Shown piece by piece: positions 1 to 7,186 of a stretch of DNA of 64,000 bases (its first letter is position 1; each line of letters opens with the position of its first letter). This stretch comes from Haloechinothrix alba (lineage in GTDB: Bacteria > Actinomycetota > Actinomycetes > Mycobacteriales > Pseudonocardiaceae), in assembly GCF_900188115.1 (NCBI RefSeq), contig NZ_FZNW01000002.1, positions 124,001-188,000 of the forward strand. The letters are read 5' to 3'. The notes under the pieces were generated by a model. That model was not told where the DNA came from. It did no database searches and worked only from the letters and a program-made list of their open reading frames with translations. The translations under genes were made by a program, and so were the position numbers.

Positions 1-60
1 ATGCTGGCCCGCGTGGATCGCACGCGTCTCGAAGCCGTAGTGGAGGTCGTCGTGAGCCAT
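1..60 (-). CDS. metB: Cystathionine gamma-synthase/lyase, N-terminal start only (runs off the left edge)
   Basis: Read from position 60 leftward on the minus strand, the first 20 codons give MAHDDLHYGF followed by ETRAIHAGQH. The FETRAIHAGQ segment is the characteristic N-terminus of PLP-dependent cystathionine gamma-synthases/lyases, which join O-acyl-homoserine to cysteine or cleave cystathionine. Only 60 bases are present, so the catalytic lysine cannot be checked. The ATG lies 86 bases after the stop of the proline-rich membrane protein on the same strand. The order cbs, proline-rich protein, metB matches the M. tuberculosis Rv1077-Rv1079 order, which supports the call. Confidence 0.75.
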   Translation of the reverse strand, partial: MAHDDLHYGFETRAIHAGQH

Positions 61-146
61 GCCGTCAGCCTACGACGTCACCATCAGCCGGGACGAAGTA
101 CCGCGACATCACGACGAGGCCGTTCCGCTTTCCGGCCTCGACCGCG

Positions 147-893
147 TCATTCCGGCCGCTGGAAGTACCCCTCCGGCGCCATCGGCTGCTGGGGCGGGTA
201 CCCCGGCTGCTGCGGCGGATGCCCGGCGTAGGGCGGCGGAGCACCGTACGGGGGCACGTTCGCCGACACCGACCCCGTGCCCTGCTCGCACCACCGCCGG
301 GTCGGGCGGACAAGCGCCAGGACCAGTGTCACGATCGCCGGCAACAGCACGAAGAACATCGCGATCCCACCGACGACCATGGCGGCGCCGAGCACGGACT
401 CGGCCTCCTGGGCCGATGGCCCTGTCGACGAGCCCTGGCCTGCGAACTCCTCGACCATCGAGTCGAGCACGACCCACGTGAGGATGAAAGAGGCGATCGA
501 GAACAGGATGACGAGCGCGCACCCGGAGGCGACCATCCAGCGTCCCGCGGCCTTCTTCATGAACAGCAGCACGGCGCCGCCGATCAGCAACCCGACGATC
601 ACCAGCTGAACCGACCCGCCGATGAAGCCGGCGGTCTGCGTCCAGCCCGGAATCGCGGACTCCGCCCGCGCCCGCTCACCTGCCGTGAGTTCCGCGTCGA
701 ACATCTCGACGGACATCGCGCTGAGCATGAAAGCCTGCACCGCGCCCCAGAGGGCGAACAACCCACAGAGACATGCCAGAACCCCTGCGGTGATCGCGGT
801 GCCGCCGCTCGCGGGCGGTTCCGCATCGGTGTAGCCCGGATAGGCCGGCATCGCCGGGTACCCGCCCTGCGCCGGGTACTGCGGGTAGCTCAT
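147..893 (-). CDS. Proline-rich integral membrane protein (Pra-locus, function unknown)
   Basis: The product is 248 residues. An N-terminal Pro/Tyr/Gly-rich tail (SYPQYPAQGGYP...) precedes about four hydrophobic segments, near residues 32-60, 88-110, 118-145 and 170-198. A second Pro/Tyr-rich tail with PPY and PPQQPGYPPQQP motifs ends the protein. The ATG at 893 is chosen because AGGGAG lies about six bases upstream; an in-frame upstream extension is Arg/Cys-rich and not protein-like. It sits between metB and a second, larger proline-rich membrane protein, at the place of the proline-rich antigen gene pra in mycobacteria. I see no RDD domain, so it is a positional analogue at best. No enzymatic motif is visible. 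Confidence 0.75.
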   Translation of the reverse strand: MSYPQYPAQGGYPAMPAYPGYTDAEPPASGGTAITAGVLACLCGLFALWGAVQAFMLSAMSVEMFDAELTAGERARAESAIPGWTQTAGFIGGSVQLVIVGLLIGGAVLLFMKKAAGRWMVASGCALVILFSIASFILTWVVLDSMVEEFAGQGSSTGPSAQEAESVLGAAMVVGGIAMFFVLLPAIVTLVLALVRPTRRWCEQGTGSVSANVPPYGAPPPYAGHPPQQPGYPPQQPMAPEGYFQRPE

Positions 894-1060
894 CCTCGCT
901 CCCTGACACGAACCGCGCTCATCGGTGCGGCGCCGGGATGCCGGGCGGCATCCCGGACATCCCCAGACACAGCGTCCGCGCGGCCTCGACCCCCATCGAT
1001 CGGACACCTACACCCTAGCGGCAGGTTCCCCTGTGGACATCGCTTCCCACATACACGTGC

Positions 1061-1098
1061 CCCTGCCCCCCGAGCCGGAACCGGTCCGAAGGGCAGGG
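1061..1098 (-). terminator. Candidate terminator hairpin after the repeat-rich membrane protein
   Basis: CCCTGCCC at 1061-1068 pairs with GGGCAGGG at 1091-1098, an 8-bp perfect GC stem. The 22-base loop contains a smaller CCGG...CCGG palindrome. It lies 35 bases beyond the stop of the 1134-2666 gene, where a transcription stop is expected. There is no T tract, which is common for actinobacteria. Confidence 0.4.
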
Positions 1099-1133
1099 AC
1101 GAAACCCCCGAAGGGCCCGGGTGTGCCGTCTGC

Positions 1134-2666
1134 CTACTGCTGTGGCGGCCCGTAGCCGGGCGGCGGACCCTGCCCTTGCTGGCCGTACGGATCCTGCTGC
1201 GGCGGCTGACCGAACCCACCACTGGGCGGACCCTGCGGCGGCTGACCGAACCCACCACTGGGCGGACCCTGCGGCGGCTGACCGAACCCACCACTCGGCG
1301 GACCCTGTGCCTGCTGGCCGTACGGACCCTGCGGCGGCTGACCGAACCCACCACTCGGCGGACCCTGCGGCGGGAACTGGCCGAACGCGTTCTGCTGGGG
1401 TGGCTGGCCGAACGGGGCCGGGTACTGGCCGAACCCACCGGGCTGCTGTCCGGGATGGGCGAACGCACCTGCTCCTTGAGGACCTCCCGAACGTCCGTTG
1501 CCGAGCCCGAACAGGGGCGCGGTGGGCGGGATCATGCCGAGAACCCCGACCGCGAGTACGAGCACGCTCAGGGCGAGCGATGTGACGATCGTTCCGGGTA
1601 CGCCCCCTTCGACGTCCACATCGCTGGACGGGGTCAGGCCGATCCACAGCAGAATGACGAACAGCAGGACCAGTGCCCCGCCTGCAGTCGTGGCGATCGG
1701 AGCGATCCTTATCATCGCCGCGCCGAGCTTGCCGGCCAGCGCGATGAGTACACCACCCGCGATCGCGGCGAGCGCACCGATCATCATCATGACGAGGTAG
1801 AACCACAGCAGGCCCGGGGAGGCCAGGCCGAATTCGCTGAGGTCGAGCCGGTCGTGAGCGCTGGAGTAGCCGCCCATGTCGGCCATCTCGACGAAGGTCA
1901 AGATCAGGATGACCACGCCGAGCAGCGCGACCACACCTCCCGCGAGGAGACCGCCGATCGACATACCGGCACCGCCGGAGCGGCCGTAGCCGGGCTGCGG
2001 GGGCGCTCCGCCGAAGCCATCCGGCTGGCCCGGGAAGCCGAAGTTCTGCTGGGGATGCCCCCCGAACGGCGGGGCGTACTGGCCACCAGGCTGCTGCGCG
2101 AAACCTCCCTGCTGCTGGCCCGGGAAGCCGAAGTTCTGCTGGGGATGCCCCCCGAACGGCGGGGCGTACTGGCCACCAGGCTGCTGCGCGAATCCACCCT
2201 GCTGCTGGCCCTGATACGGATCGAACCCACCAGGCTGCTGCGCGAAACCTCCCTGCTGCTGGCCCTGATACGGATCGAACCCACCAGGCTGCTGCGCGAA
2301 TCCACCCTGCTGCTGACCCACGGCAGCAGGGTTGTCTGCGGCGCTCGGCGGCGGGGTGTACGGGATCGCGGGCGGCGGTTGCATATCGGGCGGCATCAGC
2401 TGAGTGGAGGCCGACCCGGGGCTGTCCGATGGTGGCTGGGGCGGCTGCACCATCTGTGTCTGTTCGGGGCCGTCGAACTGGTCACCGCTGCCCATATGGC
2501 CTGCTTGCGGGGCCGACCCGGGCTGGACGACCTGAGTGGGTTCCGGTGTGCTGCCGAACGGCGTGTCCGGCTGTGCCTGCGGATCACTCGGTGGGGACTC
2601 GTTTGGCTGGCCTTGCGGCTGCTCGTTCCCCTCCGGCGACTGGTCCGGTGGTTGGGGAGCGTTCAT
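1134..2666 (-). CDS. Large Pro/Gln/Gly-rich repeat membrane protein (Pra-locus, function unknown)
   Basis: The product is 510 residues. The first ~225 residues are low-complexity Pro/Gln/Gly with repeated GGFAQQPGGFDPYQG and QYAPPFGGHPQQNFGFPG blocks. A central region (about 235-375) holds four or five hydrophobic segments. The C-terminal ~110 residues carry repeats of GPPSGGFGQPPQ. The ATG at 2666 is the first of a clean frame; an AAGGGGG lies about 12 bases upstream. The long plus-strand frame through the same DNA (219-2840) is a compositional shadow. Proline-rich cytoplasmic tails on small membrane proteins are common beside cell-envelope genes in actinobacteria, but no function can be assigned. 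Neighbours are cbs upstream and the smaller proline-rich protein downstream on the same strand. Confidence 0.8.
   Translation of the reverse strand: MNAPQPPDQSPEGNEQPQGQPNESPPSDPQAQPDTPFGSTPEPTQVVQPGSAPQAGHMGSGDQFDGPEQTQMVQPPQPPSDSPGSASTQLMPPDMQPPPAIPYTPPPSAADNPAAVGQQQGGFAQQPGGFDPYQGQQQGGFAQQPGGFDPYQGQQQGGFAQQPGGQYAPPFGGHPQQNFGFPGQQQGGFAQQPGGQYAPPFGGHPQQNFGFPGQPDGFGGAPPQPGYGRSGGAGMSIGGLLAGGVVALLGVVILILTFVEMADMGGYSSAHDRLDLSEFGLASPGLLWFYLVMMMIGALAAIAGGVLIALAGKLGAAMIRIAPIATTAGGALVLLFVILLWIGLTPSSDVDVEGGVPGTIVTSLALSVLVLAVGVLGMIPPTAPLFGLGNGRSGGPQGAGAFAHPGQQPGGFGQYPAPFGQPPQQNAFGQFPPQGPPSGGFGQPPQGPYGQQAQGPPSGGFGQPPQGPPSGGFGQPPQGPPSGGFGQPPQQDPYGQQGQGPPPGYGPPQQ
1201..1372. repeat. Tandem repeat coding for GPPSGGFGQPPQ
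   Basis: A 36-bp unit (core cggctgaccgaacccacca on the plus strand) recurs in tandem at about 1203, 1239, 1275 and, after an interruption, 1335. On the minus strand each unit encodes 12 residues of the C-terminal tail of the 510-residue membrane protein. In-frame repeat units like these are prone to copy-number change. Confidence 0.85.
2024..2325. repeat. Tandem repeats coding for the Gln/Gly/Pro-rich N-terminal tail
   Basis: A near-perfect 90-bp duplication (the same string starts at 2041 and 2131) is followed by two copies of a 54-bp unit (ggccctgatacggatcgaac at about 2207 and 2261). All units are multiples of three and keep the minus-strand frame of the 510-residue protein open, so tail length can change without frameshift. 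Confidence 0.85.
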
Positions 2667-2932
2667 CTAGGTTTTCAACCCCCTTGGCGGAAACACGATC
2701 TCTTCAACACTGTCTTGTCCGGCGAACGGGCTATTCGCGATGGAGCGTACGTGGGCACGACCGAGCTCGCTGTCTCAGCCGGCAGCGCACGGTGCGCTCC
2801 GGGAGCCGAGACCGCGGCGACCTTGCCGCTCGAGGAGTGAACAGCGCTCATCGGTCACACACGCTATCGGACAACCCGGCGATGCGCCGGACAAACCCCA
2901 CCCGACCCCCTACTCGGGCACCAGCGCGGCCG

Positions 2933-4327
2933 TCAGCCACCAGCCAGGAAGCCGAGGAGGTCCTGCCTGCTGACCACCCCGGCCGGCTTACCACCGATCA
3001 GCACCAGAGCGGCATCGGCCGAGGCGAGCACGGTCATCGCGTTGCTGATCGAGGAGCCACCGCCGATCGTCGGCAGCGGGGCCGACATGTGCTTGTCGAG
3101 CCGGTCAGCCAGCGCCGCCTTGCCTGCGAACAGCGAGTCGAGCAGCTCGCGCTCGTTGACGGCACCGACCACCTCTGCCGCCATGATCGGTGGTTCGGCG
3201 TTGACCACCGGCATCTGGCTCACCCCGAACTCCCGGAGGATCGTGACGGCCTCGGCGACGGTCTCGTTCGGGTGCGTGTGCACCAGCTCGGGAAGCGACC
3301 CGTCCTTGCGTCGCAGCACGTCCGTGACCGTGGCGTCGGTCTCGTCCGTCGGGAGGAAGCCGTAGGACGACATCCAGCCGTCGTTGAAGACCTTGGTCAG
3401 GTAGCTGCGCCCACCGTCCGGGAGCAACGCCACGATCACGGCGTCGTTCTGCCCGGCCGCGGCCAACCGTTCGGCCAGCTCGAGCGACGCGGCGACCGCC
3501 ATCCCGCACGAGCCACCGACGAGCAACCCTTCCTCCGCGGCCAGCCTCCGGGTCATCTGGAACGAGTCGGCGTCCGAGATCGCGATGATCTCGTCGGCGA
3601 TCGAGGCGTCGTAGGTCTCCGGCCAGAAGTCCTCCCCGACTCCTTCCACCAGATAGGGCCGCCCGGTTCCGCCGGAGTAGACCGACCCTTCCGGGTCCGC
3701 CCCGACGATACGAACCGCCCCGTCGGAGACCTCCTTGAGGTACCTGCCCGTTCCGGAGATGGTGCCGCCGGTACCCACACCGGCGACGAAATGCGTGATC
3801 CTGCCCTCGGTCTGCTGCCACAGCTCGGGCCCGGTCGTGTCGTAGTGGCTGGCCGGGTTGGCGGGGTTGGCGTACTGGTTGGGCTTCCACGCGCCGTCGA
3901 TCTCCTCGACCAGCCGGTCGGACACCTGGTAGTAGGAGTCGGCGTGGTCCGGCGGGACCGCGGTCGGGCACACCACGACCTCGGCGCCGTACGCCTTGAG
4001 TACGTCCTGCTTGTCCTGGCTGACCTTGTCCGGGCAGACGAACACGCAACGGTATCCCCTGCGTTGAGCCACCATAGCCAGACCTACTCCGGTATTGCCG
4101 GAGGTCGGTTCGACGATCGTGCCGCCGGGCTTGAGCTCACCGGACTGCTCCGCGGCGTCGATCATGCGCACCGCGATGCGGTCTTTGACGCTACCCCCGG
4201 GGTTGAAGTACTCCACCTTGGCGAGCACGGTGGGCCCGTTGCCGTCGGCGAGCGCTGACGACAGCGCGTTCAACTTGACCAGTGGGGTATTGCCAACCAG
4301 GTCGATGACGTGCTCGGCGTATTCCAT
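2933..4327 (-). CDS. cbs: Cystathionine beta-synthase
   Basis: Condenses serine and homocysteine to cystathionine with PLP in the cytoplasm, the first step of reverse transsulfuration. The 464-residue product starts MEYAEHVIDLVGNTPLVKLN. The PLP lysine is K48 in GGSVKDR, and EPTSGNTGVG and a GTGGT-type phosphate-binding loop follow. Two C-terminal CBS domains span about residues 335-460. There is no N-terminal heme domain, as in other bacterial forms. The length equals that of mycobacterial Cbs. The gene faces away from the thiolase gene and reads toward the proline-rich proteins and metB, so both halves of transsulfuration sit together here. The C-terminal CBS pair suggests ligand regulation, but the ligand cannot be read from sequence. 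Confidence 0.95.
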   Translation of the reverse strand: MEYAEHVIDLVGNTPLVKLNALSSALADGNGPTVLAKVEYFNPGGSVKDRIAVRMIDAAEQSGELKPGGTIVEPTSGNTGVGLAMVAQRRGYRCVFVCPDKVSQDKQDVLKAYGAEVVVCPTAVPPDHADSYYQVSDRLVEEIDGAWKPNQYANPANPASHYDTTGPELWQQTEGRITHFVAGVGTGGTISGTGRYLKEVSDGAVRIVGADPEGSVYSGGTGRPYLVEGVGEDFWPETYDASIADEIIAISDADSFQMTRRLAAEEGLLVGGSCGMAVAASLELAERLAAAGQNDAVIVALLPDGGRSYLTKVFNDGWMSSYGFLPTDETDATVTDVLRRKDGSLPELVHTHPNETVAEAVTILREFGVSQMPVVNAEPPIMAAEVVGAVNERELLDSLFAGKAALADRLDKHMSAPLPTIGGGSSISNAMTVLASADAALVLIGGKPAGVVSRQDLLGFLAGG

Positions 4328-4756
4328 CGCACCATTCCCATTCCTACGCGAGTTGCGCGCTCGTATACCCGTCGCGGTTGTTCCCCGCTCAGCACCACCC
4401 TATCCCGCGCACCCCGCGCAGGCAGCTCCGTGAGCCGCTTCGGCACGCGGATCACAGGCGCCGGTCACCTGCCGGTGCCGGTTCGTTCTGGTCAGGCATC
4501 ACGCGCGGGCGCCGGACTGGCAGGGAAGGTTCGTCACGGCATAGTGTCGGTCGCACAATCGACAACGTTCGAGACACCCGTGGTGCCGTTCCATGACTAC
4601 GCACACGTCGACGGACGGGTCCCCCCGCTGATATACCTCGAGCTCTGGTCCGACCGCGCAGGCGTGCGCGAAGCAGGTGCCGGGTGACGCCCGGTGACCG
4701 GTGCGCGGTGTACTGCCCGACAGTTGAACAAGCCCCCGGTACGAAGGAGCCATCCC
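4328..4756. other. 429-base divergent intergenic region between cbs and the thiolase gene
   Basis: The region must hold promoters for both divergent genes. On the minus strand TATACG (around 4360) is a weak -10 candidate for cbs. On the plus strand TAGTGT (around 4540) is an equally weak candidate for the thiolase. Small ORFs across the region lack ribosome binding sites and conserved-looking composition. I see no riboswitch, strong palindrome or RNA gene here. Confidence 0.4.
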
Positions 4757-5977
4757 ATGCCCGAAGCCGTGATCGTGTCGACCGCCCGCTCGCCCATCGG
4801 CCGAGCCGGCAAGGGCTCGTTGGTTGACATGCGACCGGACGACCTGGCCACCCAGATGGTGCGGGCGGCACTGGACAAGGTGCCGCAACTCGACCCCGCG
4901 GCCATCGACGACCTGATGCTCGGTTGCGGGCTGCCCGGCGGCGAGTCCGGTTTCAACATGGGCCGGGTCGTCGCGACCGAGCTCGGCTACGACCACCTGC
5001 CGGGAACGACCATCACCCGGTACTGCTCGTCCAGCTTGCAGACGACTCGGATGGCGATGCACGCGATCAAGGCGGGCGAAGGCGACGTGTTCATCTCCGC
5101 GGGTGTCGAAGCGGTGTCCCGGTTCGCCAAGGGCAGCTCCGACTCCCTTCCCGACACGCAGAACCCGCTGTTCGCCGACGCACAAGCGCGTACGGCGCAC
5201 GTCGCCGAGCACGGCGCCGACTCGTGGGAGGACCCCCGGGACAGCGGCAGGCTCCCCGACATCTACATCGCCATGGGCCAGACGGCCGAGAACCTGGCCA
5301 GGCTGAAGGGCATCTCGCGGGAGGAGATGGACGAGTTCGGCGTGCGTTCCCAGAACCTCGCGGAGAAAGCCATCGCCGACGGGTTCTGGGCCAAGGACAT
5401 CACCCCGGTCACCCTTCCGGACGGCAGCGTGGTCGACGCCGACGACGGCCCGCGGGCGGGTGTCACCGTGGAGGGCGCATCGGGGCTGAAGCCTGTGTTC
5501 CGGCCGGACGGCCGCGTGACTGCCGCGAACGCCTGCCCGCTCAACGACGGCGCGGCAGCGGTCGTGGTGATGTCCGACACGAAGGCAGCCGAGTTGGGCA
5601 TCACCCCGCTGGCGCGGGTGGTCTCGACCGGGGTGACGGCACTGTCCCCCGAGATCATGGGGTACGGCCCGGTCGGGGCCTCGCGGCAGGCCCTCGCCCG
5701 CGCGGGCATGTCCATCGGCGACATCGACCTGGTGGAGATCAACGAGGCGTTCGCCGCGCAGGTGATCCCGTCGTACCGCGACCTCGGCATCGACATCGAA
5801 CGGCTCAACGTCAACGGTGGCGCGATCGCCGTCGGGCATCCCTTCGGCATGACCGGGGCGCGGATCACTTCGACACTGGTCAACTCGCTGCAGCACCACG
5901 ACAAGCAGTTCGGGCTGGAGACGATGTGCGTCGGGGGTGGTCAGGGCATGGCGATGGTCCTCGAGCGGCTCAGCTGA
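4757..5977 (+). CDS. fadA: Acetyl-CoA acyltransferase (thiolase)
   Basis: Catalyses thiolytic cleavage of 3-ketoacyl-CoA, or its reverse condensation. The 406-residue product begins MPEAVIVSTARSPIGRAGKG. The nucleophilic cysteine is C90 in RYCSSS. The C-terminal GHPFGMTGAR (His) and CVGGGQGMA (second Cys) motifs complete the active site. The ATG at 4757 is preceded by AAGGAG seven bases upstream, which rules out the longer frame from 4694. In M. tuberculosis the cbs-linked thiolase is FadA3 (Rv1074c), the likely orthologue. A strong bidirectional hairpin follows at 5989. Monocistronic by spacing. Confidence 0.93.
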   Translation: MPEAVIVSTARSPIGRAGKGSLVDMRPDDLATQMVRAALDKVPQLDPAAIDDLMLGCGLPGGESGFNMGRVVATELGYDHLPGTTITRYCSSSLQTTRMAMHAIKAGEGDVFISAGVEAVSRFAKGSSDSLPDTQNPLFADAQARTAHVAEHGADSWEDPRDSGRLPDIYIAMGQTAENLARLKGISREEMDEFGVRSQNLAEKAIADGFWAKDITPVTLPDGSVVDADDGPRAGVTVEGASGLKPVFRPDGRVTAANACPLNDGAAAVVVMSDTKAAELGITPLARVVSTGVTALSPEIMGYGPVGASRQALARAGMSIGDIDLVEINEAFAAQVIPSYRDLGIDIERLNVNGGAIAVGHPFGMTGARITSTLVNSLQHHDKQFGLETMCVGGGQGMAMVLERLS

Positions 5978-5988
5978 CCCCGACCCAC

Positions 5989-6030
5989 GTGAACGGGGCG
6001 TCCGGCCGATCGACCGGACGCCCCGTTCAC
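5989..6030. terminator. Bidirectional terminator between convergent thiolase and BI-1 genes
   Basis: A 17-bp perfect stem (GTGAACGGGGCGTCCGG at 5989-6005 with its complement at 6014-6030) closes an 8-base loop, CCGATCGA. It lies 12 bases after the thiolase stop and 24 bases from the stop of the convergent BI-1 gene, so it can end both transcripts. Confidence 0.85.
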
Positions 6031-6053
6031 TGTCTCGCGGAGAGTCGTCGCGC

Positions 6054-6869
6054 CTACTCCTGGAAGTAGGACAGCAGGCGCAGGATCTCGAGGTAGAGCC
6101 ACACGAGCGTCACCATCAGCCCGAAGGCCACGAACCACGCCCACCTGGCCGGCATGGCCTCGCGGATCATGTGGTCGGCCATGTCGAAGTCGAGCAGGAA
6201 GCTGAAGGCCGCGACACCGATCACCACGAGACTGAAGATGATCGCCAGCGTACCGCCGTCGCGCAGCCCCATGTTGATACCGAAGAAGCCGAGCACCAGG
6301 TTGGCCAGCATCAGGACGAAGACACCACCGATCGCCCCGGTGATCCACTTCCTGAACTTGGGGGTGACCTTGACGGCACCTGTCCGGTACACGACGAGCA
6401 TCACGGCGAACACCCCTGCGGTACCGAGGATCGCGTTGAGCGCGATCTGGTTGCCGAACGCGGCCGTGAACACGCCCGTGATGGCGCCGAGGAACACGCC
6501 CTCGGCCGCCGAGTAGCTCAGGATCAGAGCCGGGTTCGGGGTCTTCTTGAAGATGACGACAAGGGCGAGCACCAGCCCGACGATCATGCCGCCGAAGACC
6601 GCGCCGTAGACGGCACCCGTGCTACCCGAGGCGATCTGGCCCTGCGCCCAGATGGCTGTCAGCGTGCCGACGCCGAGCGCCGTCGCGAGGCACGCGCCGG
6701 TCTTCATGACGACGTCGTCGACGGTGATGGGCCGTTCGCCCTCGCCGGCAGCCGTCCGCGGCGCGCCCTGACCAGGCACTCCACCCTGCGTCTGACCGAA
6801 TCCGTATGGTCCGCTGGCCGCGCCGCCACCCGGTAGGTTGCGGAACGCGGGGTTACTACTGGTACGCAC
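6054..6869 (-). CDS. Bax inhibitor-1/YccA-family membrane protein
   Basis: The 271-residue protein has a short Gly-rich cytoplasmic N-terminus (MRTSSNPAFRNLPGGG) and then seven predicted hydrophobic segments between residues 65 and 270, the BI-1/YccA pattern. The GTG start at 6869 is fixed by AGGAGG six bases upstream (AGGAGGATCCAG-GTG). Members are thought to be Ca2+ or ion leak channels or regulators of membrane proteolysis, but the bacterial role in actinobacteria is not established. It is transcribed alone, convergent with the thiolase and divergent from the SDR gene. Confidence 0.88.
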   Translation of the reverse strand: MRTSSNPAFRNLPGGGAASGPYGFGQTQGGVPGQGAPRTAAGEGERPITVDDVVMKTGACLATALGVGTLTAIWAQGQIASGSTGAVYGAVFGGMIVGLVLALVVIFKKTPNPALILSYSAAEGVFLGAITGVFTAAFGNQIALNAILGTAGVFAVMLVVYRTGAVKVTPKFRKWITGAIGGVFVLMLANLVLGFFGINMGLRDGGTLAIIFSLVVIGVAAFSFLLDFDMADHMIREAMPARWAWFVAFGLMVTLVWLYLEILRLLSYFQE

Positions 6870-7186
6870 CTGGATCCTCCTGGATCTGCTCGCACATGTC
6901 GTGATCTAGCGCCTACTACAGGTACAACGGCCACTCGGCGTGGCCGGTTCCCTCAGCCGTATACCGTTCACCCTACCCATACGGGAGCTATCGCACGCTC
7001 ATCCCGTTCAACTCGCTCGGCGGCACGCGGGACGCGGTGCCACCTCGACGGGTAACTCAGGCCACCGTACCGGCGGTTGCGCTGGTCTCGTTGTTACCGA
7101 TGAAGCAGAATGTCATCACCCCGCTACCCGGCGGACGGTAGCGAGGTCACGCGGCAGCCGGCGACGCTGTTAGAGGAGGACGTCTC
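6870..7186. other. 317-base divergent intergenic region, BI-1 / acyl-CoA reductase-like SDR
   Basis: Apart from the ribosome binding sites at each end (AGGAGG for the minus gene and AGAGGAGG just before 7187 for the plus gene), I find no convincing -35/-10 pair, palindrome or small ORF. Confidence 0.4.

Noticed and set aside
219-2840. 873-codon plus-strand open frame across the proline-rich genes
   Set aside because: It is the antisense of repeat-rich minus-strand genes, rich in Arg/Leu/Pro without domain character, and lacks a ribosome site; high GC keeps the frame open.
4637-4652. 16-base string ctcgagctctggtccg shared with 63088-63103
   Set aside because: One exact 16-mer shared by chance is expected at about this frequency in 64 kb; flanks do not extend the match convincingly.
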